Source: Isotricha intestinalis
Lineage: Eukaryota; Ciliophora; Litostomatea; Vestibuliferida; Isotrichidae
DNA length: 20,250 nucleotides
Direction of reading: 5' to 3'
Assembly (NCBI GenBank): GCA_023807065.1
Contig: JAJJLU010004022.1
Coordinates: 1 to 20,250, forward strand
Positions 7,880-16,457 of the stretch are shown piece after piece. Below the pieces are notes generated by a model, which saw nothing but the letters and a program-made list of their open reading frames with translations, was not told where the DNA came from and did not search any database. The stretch's first letter is position 1; each line of letters opens with the position of its first letter. Both the position numbers and the translations under genes were made by a program.

Positions 7880-8566
7880 ATGTCTGAAGAAAGAAAAAAT
7901 ATAGGACGAAAATTTAAACAAAATTTTGGATTATCAGAGAAAAATTTAAACTTAGAATTATTGTGTTTGAAAAATAGAAGATACTCAATGAAAATAGATA
8001 AAATAATAAATTCACCTCATCTTCATCCTAAACCAAATAATATTTTAGTTAGTCCCATTCAAAATCATTTTGATTCAAATAAAGAAAAATCAAATATATC
8101 TATGAAACAATCTCTTCTTTTATCAAAAAATCCAAGTTCTTTTTCATGTCCCAATTCAGATGAAGATTAAAAAGAAAACACTCATTTAGATTCTTCTTAT
8201 GAAGAAAATGAATTTAAATTAAGTTTTGATTCTGATGATGAAAATGAAAATAAAAAAGAAAAAGAAGATATTGAAAACAATAAAATTAAAGAATTAAAAC
8301 AATATTTTCATGGAAAAAAAATTTATAATAAAATAAATAAAGAATATGAAAATATATTGAAACCTGAAAATAACTTATTTAATATAATTTTTGATAAAAA
8401 TGAAACAAAAAAAAATTCAATATTCAGAAAGCATATTCAAAAAGAATTTTCTCTTAGAGATTCTGGCATTAATAATTTAAATTTAAGACATACTTTAAAT
8501 CATAACAATTTATCTTATAATTCTATATTGAGAGTTTTAGTTTCTACAGTAGAAGAAAAAAATTAA
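7880..8566 (+). pseudogene. Unknown protein gene interrupted by one in-frame TAA
   Basis: From ATG 7880 the frame is open for 96 codons, meets TAA at 8168-8170, then continues in the same frame, without any indel, for 131 more codons to TAA 8564-8566. The part behind the stop is clearly coding-like (DSSYEENEFKLSFDSDDENE, then FRKHIQKEFSLRDSGINNLN) and has no ATG near its beginning, so it is not a separate gene. The protein would be about 228 residues: basic N-terminus, acidic centre, no known domain. Three explanations remain: a recent CAA-to-TAA nonsense mutation, stop-codon readthrough, or removal of the stop by a small intron. For the last, GT at 8148 and AG at 8188-8189 would give an in-frame 42-nt intron, with a weak donor. 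Confidence 0.65.
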
Positions 8567-8959
8567 GAAATTCTATTAAAGCAAGTAAAATTAGAATGAG
8601 TGCGAAAATTTAAATTTTTAATTTTTGGAAACATTGGTTTAATACATATAATTTAAATTATTTATTTTTTCAAATTTGAAAAGGATATAAACATGTATAT
8701 ATTAAAGAAAGCTATAAAATTTTTATATGTAAAAAAAAATTATTAATATATTTAAGGTAAAATTTTACTTTATTTTAACATATAATATAATAATAGTTTT
8801 TCAATGTACTAAATTTAAAAAATGAAAAAAAATTTTTTTAATTACATTTTTTTATTATTTCATAAAGGATTTATTTAAATTCACAATTTCTTAAAATCAA
8901 ATATTTATTTAAAAAAATTAATATTTTAAATATTTATTTTAACGAATTTATTAATTTTG
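8567..8959. other. Spacer, no gene seen
   Basis: The frame of the preceding gene stays open for ten further codons to TGA at 8597-8599. The remainder is AT-rich with homopolymer runs, and no ORF or motif is visible. It presumably holds the 3' UTR and the promoter of the next gene. Confidence 0.4.
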
Positions 8960-10087
8960 ATGAATGAAAACAAAGCTTTGAATAAAAATAATTTTTCATC
9001 AATAATGAAAGTTATTCAAAATGAGATAAAAGATATAATTATAGATAAATATATTTCAACAATAATGAGATTAAACTTAGAAATAATTATTTTAAAAGAT
9101 AAATATTCAATAATAGAAAAATTAGCTAATAAATCATTAAAAAAGTTAATGTTAATAGAAAGAAGTCCAAAGAAAAAAATAAAAAAACATGTAAATTCAC
9201 CTATTAAACAAGATTTAAATTCAAGTAATGATTTAATGTTAAATTCAACTCAAATTAAATCAATAAAAGATACAACAACAATAAGTGAATTAGATTCAAC
9301 AGTATTAACAGCAAATTTTTCTCCAAAAACGCAAAAAATTGAATGTAAAAGAATAATATTTAAAAAACAAGATCCAAATAAAAATAAAAAAAAACAAATA
9401 TATTCTAAAAGTTCTCATAGTAAACAAACAATGTCTTATATAAAAACAAATAAAAATTCTTCTCAAATAAATAAAAAGAAAAAAATAAACTCAATGAATT
9501 CAGATTATATGATAAATTCATATGAAAATAGCGAAAAAAAAGTAAATAAAAATAATTCCATGGTTAAATCTAATTTAGATATTACTGACAATTATTTAAA
9601 TGATTCTAAAAAAGAAAATTTAAATGAGCCTTTTATAAAAAGAAGAGAAAGATCAAGTTCAGTTAAATCAATAAATTTAAATGAAACTTCAATGATTACA
9701 AATTCATTTGACTATGATGGAAAAAACAAAAAACATTTAGAATATAATAATTCAAAAATATTACATGATTATACTAAAAAAAATAATTATTTAAATAATA
9801 GTAGTATTATAGGACAAAAAATAAGACATATTAAAATAATTTCTAATATGGGAAATAAAAATAATCAAAATCAAAATAATAGTTTAAAAAAAAATTTTTC
9901 ACAAGGAGGAAATGTTTCTCTTCGGAAAAATAATTTTACTAAATCTCCTCAACCTACAGGTAATGACAATTTAAGTGAATTTAAAAATACAAGTATTGTA
10001 AAAATATCTCTTGCTCCTGAAAATTTTAATAATAATAGTCTCATTTCTAACAAAAATATTCTTACAAAATATCAAGATATAATTTAA
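8960..10087 (+). CDS. Asn/Lys/Ser-rich, mostly disordered protein with N-terminal coiled coil
   Basis: 375 residues from the ATG at 8960 (the preceding TTG is not taken as a start). Residues about 10-70 are helical with a heptad-like Ile/Leu pattern (MKVIQNEIKDIIIDKYISTI, then LNLEIIILKDKYSIIEKLAN), suggesting a short coiled coil for oligomerisation. After that comes a long low-complexity basic region with SP/TP dipeptides (ERSPKKK, NSPIK, FSPKTQ, TKSPQP), a KRRERSSSVKS cluster and Asn runs, typical of a disordered, phosphorylated scaffold or cytoskeleton-associated protein. No catalytic motif is seen. Role unknown. The uninterrupted frame over 1.1 kb in sequence this AT-rich makes it a real gene. 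Confidence 0.75.
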   Translation: MNENKALNKNNFSSIMKVIQNEIKDIIIDKYISTIMRLNLEIIILKDKYSIIEKLANKSLKKLMLIERSPKKKIKKHVNSPIKQDLNSSNDLMLNSTQIKSIKDTTTISELDSTVLTANFSPKTQKIECKRIIFKKQDPNKNKKKQIYSKSSHSKQTMSYIKTNKNSSQINKKKKINSMNSDYMINSYENSEKKVNKNNSMVKSNLDITDNYLNDSKKENLNEPFIKRRERSSSVKSINLNETSMITNSFDYDGKNKKHLEYNNSKILHDYTKKNNYLNNSSIIGQKIRHIKIISNMGNKNNQNQNNSLKKNFSQGGNVSLRKNNFTKSPQPTGNDNLSEFKNTSIVKISLAPENFNNNSLISNKNILTKYQDII

Positions 10088-11443
10088 CGTGATTTTAGAA
10101 TTCTTTTATTAATTGATAAAGTAAAAAATGTATTTAATAAATATAATTTTTGTTCTTGTTTGGTATTTTCAGCAATTAAAATTTGAATATTGAATTTTTT
10201 TATATATTTAAATAATTATCATTTTATTTGAAAAAAAGAAATATATAAAAATAAAGACATTAATTTTTTAATATTAAAAAATTTTTTTGGTTATGATTAA
10301 TTTTTTTATTGAATCTCCTAATTTATGATTGAATGAAGAAATAAAAATTAAATACATTTATGTTATATGATAAAAGTTAAACAATAAAATGAAAACATAA
10401 TTCTTTAATGAAAGACATATTCATTGTTGTAATTCACATGTTAAAATTTATTGATGAATTTTTTAAAAGTAAGTAATCAATATATATATAAATTAACATT
10501 CTAAGTTGTTAGGAAAAACATAAAAAATGTGTTTAAAATAAATGATGATGAGATGAAAATAAAAAAGAAGGATGATTAAGTACTCTCAAAATAAAATCTA
10601 TTTTCTTTTTTATTAGTTTAATATATCAATTATATTAAATTGAATCATTATTCCTCATTCTTTATGATAAATAATAATTTGAAAAAAGTAGGATTTTTGT
10701 TAAAATTATTTTTTAAATGATCATTTGATTTACATCCATTCAGAAATTTTATAAATTTTCTAAACATTCAAAAATTTTTTTAATTCATTAAACATATAAT
10801 TTAATTTTCTCACAGTGAAAAACCATATTAAGTATTTAAAAATTAATTCAGTTCAAAATGTTACTAAAAAAAAAAATCAGATAAATCCAAGAATCAATAG
10901 TATAGAAAATGAAAGAATTAAAGAAAAAAGAAAAAGAAAAAGAAATAGAGGAATTTAATATTTTTAAAGGATTATTGTACTAAAACAAAGAAAATCAACA
11001 AACAAACAGAAAATAAAAAAAAAATAATTAATTATAGAGTTGATTTCTATTATTAACCGAAAAAAGGAGTTTTTCATATTTTCCTTTATTTTCTTGTTCT
11101 TTTTGTGTTTGTTCTCAAATGATAGAAAAATATATTTTTGAGTTTTCGTTTACCAAATATTTATATTTTTCATAAATTTGATTTTATTTTTATTCTTTAA
11201 TTTAATAATTCAAATTTGAAATTTGATTTTGTTGATTATTTAATTTTCTTTGTCATAACAAATCTTTTTAATATTTTGCCTTTTTTAATTTTTTTTCTCT
11301 TGTTCTATTAAATTAATTGATTTTCTAAAATTATTCTTTCTTTTAATTTACCTTTTTTATGACATGAATTCTTTGTTTAAACATTCTTATTTTAATATTT
11401 TTATTTAAACTTAAATTTTACATAATCGAAAAAAATTAATTAA
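10088..11443. other. 1.35-kb spacer between convergent genes
   Basis: It separates the 3' ends of two convergent genes. No complete gene. On the minus strand, 11028-11174 reads YEKYKYLVNENSKIYFSII, then TGA, then EQTQKEQENKGKYEKLLFSV and on to TAA; it may be an eroded gene piece. On the plus strand, 10880-11010 is lysine/glutamate-like in several frames, as expected of A-rich sequence. Nothing here is strong enough to name. Confidence 0.4.
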
Positions 11444-14233
11444 TTAAACCATATAATTTTTTTTGTTATACCAAAAATCAACATTTTTTAATTTTTCTTT
11501 AAATCTTTTATATATAACATTTTTTTCAAAAATAAAATTTGAAACAATTCTTTTTCTTTTAGGGCGAAAAATTTTTCTCTCCTCTCTTCTATTACTTCCA
11601 CTTGAAGATAAAGGAAGAGATAATGATTGATAATTTCTAGAAAAATTTTCAACAGTTTTACTATTTTTATAATCACTTGTATTATTTTTTATATTCTGAC
11701 TATCACTGTTAATATTGTTAATTTTATTAGAATTATTAACAATAGAACCAATTGTATGAAAATTATTTGAAATAGAATTCATTGGAATATTATTTCTAGT
11801 TGTATTAGGACCACTATCAATATAATAATTACTTTCAGTTTGTGAATTATCTTTTTCAAAAATTGAATATTTTTTTAAAGTGTCAAATATTTCATCATTT
11901 ATTAGTAATTTTCTTTTTATTCCTTTTGAATCATATGATAAAGGTTGATATTTTCTTGGAATTTTATTAGGTAATGTTATTTTTTTATAATAATTTTGAT
12001 TAAATTCAATTTTATTTTCTATTTTATTTCCTATTTCATTTTTATTTACTTCATTATCACTTAAATTTTTATTTTCTATTTCAATTTTTTCAATTTTTTC
12101 AATTTTTTTTCCTTTTTTATTATCTTTTTTAATTTTTTTATCTTTAATTAATTTTGAATCAAGTTTTTTTTTTGAATCAAAAAACATACTTTCTCTATTA
12201 ATTTCTTTTTGTAATTTATTGACAAGTTCAGCTTCATTTTTAATTGTAAAAGTTCCAGGAGAGAAAACTTTAATATATTTAGAACCATATATAGAATTAA
12301 ATTGTTTTTTTCCTGATGCTTTAATTGAATCTTTTAATATTTCATCCATTGTTCTTCTTTCATTAATGTTTCTTTTAATAATATTAAATCTTTTATAATC
12401 TAATCTAAAATTTTTATAATTATAATATCTTTCAAATGAAAAAGTTCTTAAATTTTTTCCAAAAAGAGAATAAAGATTTTTTTGACTATTAATATTTTTG
12501 CAATTGTTATTTTTTTTCTTTTCTTTATTTAATAAAAAATCCTTTTTTCTTTCTAAATTTGTTTTAAATCTATTTTTTTCTAAATCAAGTTCTAACATTT
12601 TCTTATCATTTTTTCCAAGAATTAAATTTTTATTAATTGTTTCTTGTTTATCAATCTTTTCAATTTTTGAAACATTTAAAGATATTAATCTATTAAGTAA
12701 AACATGCATTTTTTTATTACATTCACTTTGATATAAATCAATGCAATCATGTTCTTCGTCTAAGATTTTCATTAAATCTTTAGTTTCTATTTTATAATAT
12801 TTACAAATACCAGAAGATACTTTAGCATTATATAAATAATTTAATCCATAATATAAACTTTCAGCTCCTAAAGTATCTTTAACTTCAGCATATAAAATTT
12901 TTAATTTTTCACTTTCTTCAAATTGAGATTGAAGATTAAAATATTCATTTTTACATTTAATTTCTGGTTTTTGAATATTTGAATCTTTTAATAATTGTAA
13001 AAGATAATTTATCATATCATGAATTTCTAAAACATTTTTATTAATATAAAGTTCACAAGAACCTTCTTTTATAAAATATACATAATCAATTTGAGTATTT
13101 TCCCTAATAATAATTTCATTCTTATATCCTTCTTCATAAATAAAATAATTTAAATATTTCTTTTCAAATTGATGATGAAGAATACATTTAAAAAAAAAAT
13201 TTTTTACTAAAAATTCAACTTCTTTCATAGTTAATTTTTGTTTTTCATCTCTTAAATAATAAGAATAATGATTTAATTCTAAATAACAAAAATGAGTATC
13301 TTGAACTGTTTTAATTGTTGCATTTCTTGTTGTTTTTTTATCTAAAGCAGAATCTCCAAAAAAATCATTAGTACCTAATTCTAAAAATTTTTTATATTCA
13401 TATAATGTAATTGGCCATTTAATTGTTTCATTTGTTAAATTTCTATATTTTTGTGTTATTTCTTGATGAACAGATGATAATTTATCAAGACATTTTTTTT
13501 CCATTAAAGCCAAATATTCTTTATTTTTCATTTTTCCTTCTTCTAATTGAATATCAAAAAAATTCTTATCTACAAAACAAATTTCACATATTTCTTCAAT
13601 TGTTCTTGTACTTTTAACTCCTAGATGAAAAAAATCTTCTATTAGCATTTTTAATAAAATCATATTTAAATCATCTAAATCAAATCTATTGATATTAAAA
13701 ACATTGAGATTTTTATTTAATGTTAAATTTAATAAATATTGTTCATTGGTATATTTTAATTTCATAATATGTTTAAAATATTCAAATCCACTCATTTCAA
13801 ATTTTCTAAAAATTGGTTTTAAAATACCTATTCTTCCATCAATTATTAAATAAAAATTATCAGGTTCATCTCCTATTCTAAATAAAATGTTATCAGATTT
13901 TAAATATAAATATTTCATTTGTGATGAACATAAAGTAAAAATTTTATCTAAACTTTTTTTAGTTAAATTATCTGATTTAAATTTATTTGCTAATTGAGAA
14001 TGTTCTAAAAAATGTTTTAAACAAGCTAAATCTTCTATTGTTCTTTCTTCTGGAAATGTTTGTAATGCTTGAATTATTCTTTCTGGATAAGTTTCTATAT
14101 TTTTTCCTAAATTCTCTATGTCTTGAATTATATTATCTATATTATTTTTTAAATATTTTTTATTCGTTATTAATGATTTTCTTTTGAAAATTTTTTTTTT
14201 TTTTATTGCTAGTATTGAATCTTTTTTAGACAT
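11444..14233 (-). CDS. Large protein with two cyclic-nucleotide-binding-like folds
   Basis: 929 residues from the ATG at 14233. Residues 100-140 (SDNILFRIGDEPDNFYLIID) are the first strands of a cNMP-binding beta-roll. The matching phosphate-binding cassette comes only at 292-307 as FGDSALDKKTTRNATI, so about 140 residues are inserted inside the fold. It keeps Gly293, an acidic residue (Asp294 where Glu is usual) and Arg303, the residues that normally hold ribose and phosphate. A second roll (about 365-490: YVYFIKEGSCELYI, then LGAESLYYGLNYLYNA) has lost the cassette arginine and probably does not bind nucleotide. Residues 540-930 are lysine/asparagine-rich, with an IEKIEKIEIE repeat and Ser-rich tail, probably disordered. 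No kinase, channel or GEF domain is attached. Likely a cAMP/cGMP sensor or scaffold; ligand unknown. It lies 406 bp downstream of the Rab gene on the same strand. Confidence 0.8.
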   Translation of the reverse strand: MSKKDSILAIKKKKIFKRKSLITNKKYLKNNIDNIIQDIENLGKNIETYPERIIQALQTFPEERTIEDLACLKHFLEHSQLANKFKSDNLTKKSLDKIFTLCSSQMKYLYLKSDNILFRIGDEPDNFYLIIDGRIGILKPIFRKFEMSGFEYFKHIMKLKYTNEQYLLNLTLNKNLNVFNINRFDLDDLNMILLKMLIEDFFHLGVKSTRTIEEICEICFVDKNFFDIQLEEGKMKNKEYLALMEKKCLDKLSSVHQEITQKYRNLTNETIKWPITLYEYKKFLELGTNDFFGDSALDKKTTRNATIKTVQDTHFCYLELNHYSYYLRDEKQKLTMKEVEFLVKNFFFKCILHHQFEKKYLNYFIYEEGYKNEIIIRENTQIDYVYFIKEGSCELYINKNVLEIHDMINYLLQLLKDSNIQKPEIKCKNEYFNLQSQFEESEKLKILYAEVKDTLGAESLYYGLNYLYNAKVSSGICKYYKIETKDLMKILDEEHDCIDLYQSECNKKMHVLLNRLISLNVSKIEKIDKQETINKNLILGKNDKKMLELDLEKNRFKTNLERKKDFLLNKEKKKNNNCKNINSQKNLYSLFGKNLRTFSFERYYNYKNFRLDYKRFNIIKRNINERRTMDEILKDSIKASGKKQFNSIYGSKYIKVFSPGTFTIKNEAELVNKLQKEINRESMFFDSKKKLDSKLIKDKKIKKDNKKGKKIEKIEKIEIENKNLSDNEVNKNEIGNKIENKIEFNQNYYKKITLPNKIPRKYQPLSYDSKGIKRKLLINDEIFDTLKKYSIFEKDNSQTESNYYIDSGPNTTRNNIPMNSISNNFHTIGSIVNNSNKINNINSDSQNIKNNTSDYKNSKTVENFSRNYQSLSLPLSSSGSNRREERKIFRPKRKRIVSNFIFEKNVIYKRFKEKLKNVDFWYNKKNYMV

Positions 14234-14639
14234 CAATAAATGTTTAAAATTAAATTCATTATTTTAACATATTATTTTGAATGTTATAAAAAATTAAATT
14301 AAAAAATAAGTGATATTTTCATAATATTAATTATTATTTATTAAAAATTAAAGGAATATTTAATTTATGATTATTAGAATTGTGTTTAATTATTTTAAAA
14401 TTAATACAGAAATATTTAGTAAAAATAATGAATCTTATTATAAATAGTCTATTTTTAAAAGAAAGGATATTTAATAAAAAAGAGATTAGGTCAAGATTAA
14501 TGTGAGCATATATATAGTAAAGATTTAAGTGTTAACTCGGGAAAATTTAAATGAAAGAATTTCTAGTGTTGAAATGATTATTTCAATTTTATTATTAATA
14601 TAAAAATAGATTTTAAATAAATTATTATTCTTTATAAAG
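14234..14639. other. Spacer, no gene seen
   Basis: 406 bp between two minus-strand genes: the 3' region of the Rab gene and the promoter side of the cNMP-fold gene. AT-rich, without an ORF or clear motif. Confidence 0.4.
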
Positions 14640-15263
14640 TTAATTAGAACAACATTTTTTTTTTTTATTTGAATTTTGAGACATTAATACAGAATTTTGA
14701 GTTTTGATTTTTTTACTTTCTAAAAGTTTAAATTTATACATCAATAAACACATTTTATCAATAGTTTCCTTTACATTAATATTTTGTTTAGCACTAATTT
14801 CATAATAATCATAATTAAGCTTTTTAAAATCCATTTCAAATTCATCTTTGGATTTAATTCTTTCAGATAAATCAATTTTATTTCCAAGAATAAAAATAGG
14901 AATATTAGTTTTACATTTTTCTTTAATATCTCCAATCCAATTAGTAATATTTTGAAAACTTTCTTCTTGAGTAACATCAAACATTAAAATAATTCCATCA
15001 GCATGTTTATAATAATTAGCAGTTATGGTTCTAAATCTTTCTTGTCCAGCAGTATCAATAAATTTTACTTCAATTTCTTTTTCTTCTCCATTATCATCTA
15101 TGATTTTAACATTTTTTTTTTTTATATCTAATCCAATTGTCGTTAAAGTATTCTCGTTATAAGTTTGATCAAAATATTTAAGTATTGTAGTTGTTTTTCC
15201 AACTAAAGAATCTCCTAAAAATATCAATTGATGATTTACTGCTGTTTCAGTTAAATCATTCAT
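14640..15263 (-). CDS. Rab-family small GTPase
   Basis: 207 residues with all five G motifs: GDSLVGKT (17-24), switch I TTIG (41-44), DTAGQE (70-75), NKID (128-131) and SAK (157-159). The C-terminus KKKKCCSN has two cysteines for geranylgeranylation after a basic patch, so the protein should be membrane-anchored and act in vesicle traffic. The catalytic Gln74 is present. Leu20 stands where most Rabs have Gly, Ser or Ala (Ras Gly13 position), an unusual P-loop. TIGLDIKKKNVKI and ERFRTITANYYKHADGIILM are Rab-like (closest in feel to the Rab1/8 group), but I do not assign a subfamily. It is transcribed away from the acylated-protein gene across a 69-bp gap. Confidence 0.95.
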   Translation of the reverse strand: MNDLTETAVNHQLIFLGDSLVGKTTTILKYFDQTYNENTLTTIGLDIKKKNVKIIDDNGEEKEIEVKFIDTAGQERFRTITANYYKHADGIILMFDVTQEESFQNITNWIGDIKEKCKTNIPIFILGNKIDLSERIKSKDEFEMDFKKLNYDYYEISAKQNINVKETIDKMCLLMYKFKLLESKKIKTQNSVLMSQNSNKKKKCCSN

Positions 15264-15332
15264 TTTATTAGTTAAAAATATTCTTTAAATTATTTATTTA
15301 TTTTATATAAAATTTATAATTTTAATTTAATT
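15264..15332. promoter_or_regulatory. Very short shared divergent promoter region
   Basis: Only 69 bp separate the start codons of the divergent Rab (minus) and acylated-protein (plus) genes, so both 5' UTRs and core promoters must lie here or overlap the genes. The stretch is almost pure A/T and contains TATATAA at 15305-15311. Function as a bidirectional promoter is inferred from gene arrangement only. Confidence 0.45.
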
Positions 15333-16352
15333 ATGGGAAATGAATTAAGTTGTCCTTGTTCAAGAAATGAGGATTTTGATATTCCTAAAGAAAAAAAAAA
15401 TGATATTGATATTATTGAAGAAATTATGAAAGGAAAATTATCAAAAGAAGATTTATTGTATGAATATAATTGTACTAATGATGTATTAACTTCCAAAATC
15501 TGTTTAACTAGTACTAAAAATTTAGATGGTTTTTTTTCAAATAGAAATTTATTAATTGTAGAAACAAAACATGAAATAAATATTTATTATCAAAATATTT
15601 TTATATGTAATTTTTTAAATTTTGATTCTCTTGCAACTGTGATTTTACAATATAAAAAAGAAGGAGATGAAAATTCAAAAATAATGAAAAATATGATAAA
15701 TAGTAGTAGAAGAGGTTATAGAACAAATGATTATAATGCAATTTATAAAGTAGAATCAATAAATTTTGTTTCAAATGATTTTGATAAAATAAAAGAACAA
15801 ATATTAAATGATTTAAATAGTCAACTTAAAAAAGAATATAGATTTTATGGTATAATATCAGATGAAGAAGAAACTCCTAAAAATGATACAACCTCAGGTT
15901 CTTTTTTAAATAGTTTACAAATAAAAAATAAAAATCACAAAATTCTTTATAAAAAAAGTAAAATCACAGATAATTTAGATATAAAATATTCAGTTGAAAT
16001 TTATAATGATAAAATTAATCAAGAAATTATTACTAGATTATTATCTCAAAATAAAGATAAAACTTTAAAGAGTGTTCTTAGAGAAAATATTAGAGAAAAA
16101 AATAAATATCCATATTGTTATTTTTTTATTTTTGAAGGAAATAAAATTACTCCTGAATATGATGAAACTGAGTTTTTAGTTGTTAAAATTGATAAAGATA
16201 AATCTACAACTGATGCTTTTTTAAAAGATATTGCTGAAAAAATAAATGGACCTAAAAATGCTATTTTATTATCTGTTATTAATGATAATAGTGGATTTTT
16301 CTTAGTTTTTAAAATTGATTATTCAGGAGAAGATTATGATTTTGATAATTGA
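15333..16352 (+). CDS. Putative N-myristoylated and palmitoylated protein, function unknown
   Basis: 339 residues. It begins MGNELSCPCSRN: Gly2 with Asn3 and Ser6 fits N-myristoylation, and Cys7 and Cys9 fit neighbouring palmitoylation, so it should sit on a membrane. The body looks globular, alternating hydrophobic strands and charged helices (GFFSNRNLLIVETKHEINIY, then ATVILQYKKEGDENSK; later CYFFIFEGNKI and NAILLSVINDNSGFFLVFKI). An acidic linker EEETPKNDTTSG lies at about 185-196, possibly separating two domains. I recognise no family. It stops at TGA and is followed after 105 bp by the 553-residue gene on the same strand. The acylation start resembles that of the IQ-MORN gene further right (MGN-x3-C-x-C-x-R-N). 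Confidence 0.75.
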   Translation: MGNELSCPCSRNEDFDIPKEKKNDIDIIEEIMKGKLSKEDLLYEYNCTNDVLTSKICLTSTKNLDGFFSNRNLLIVETKHEINIYYQNIFICNFLNFDSLATVILQYKKEGDENSKIMKNMINSSRRGYRTNDYNAIYKVESINFVSNDFDKIKEQILNDLNSQLKKEYRFYGIISDEEETPKNDTTSGSFLNSLQIKNKNHKILYKKSKITDNLDIKYSVEIYNDKINQEIITRLLSQNKDKTLKSVLRENIREKNKYPYCYFFIFEGNKITPEYDETEFLVVKIDKDKSTTDAFLKDIAEKINGPKNAILLSVINDNSGFFLVFKIDYSGEDYDFDN

Positions 16353-16457
16353 AAATAATTTTTTTCATTATATTATTATTTAAGATAATTTAAAATATAT
16401 TTATTATATATATTGAGTTTTAAAAACATTTTTTGAATTCTAAATTAATTATTTAAA

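Noticed and set aside
10860..11030. Plus-strand Lys/Glu-rich coding stretch
   Set aside because: A-rich sequence looks Lys/Glu/Asn-like in every frame; each frame has stops and no motif.
12498..14187. Plus-strand ORFs of 60-80 codons opposite the cNMP-fold gene
   Set aside because: They are Phe/Leu-rich mirror images of the Lys/Asn-rich codons of the real minus-strand gene.
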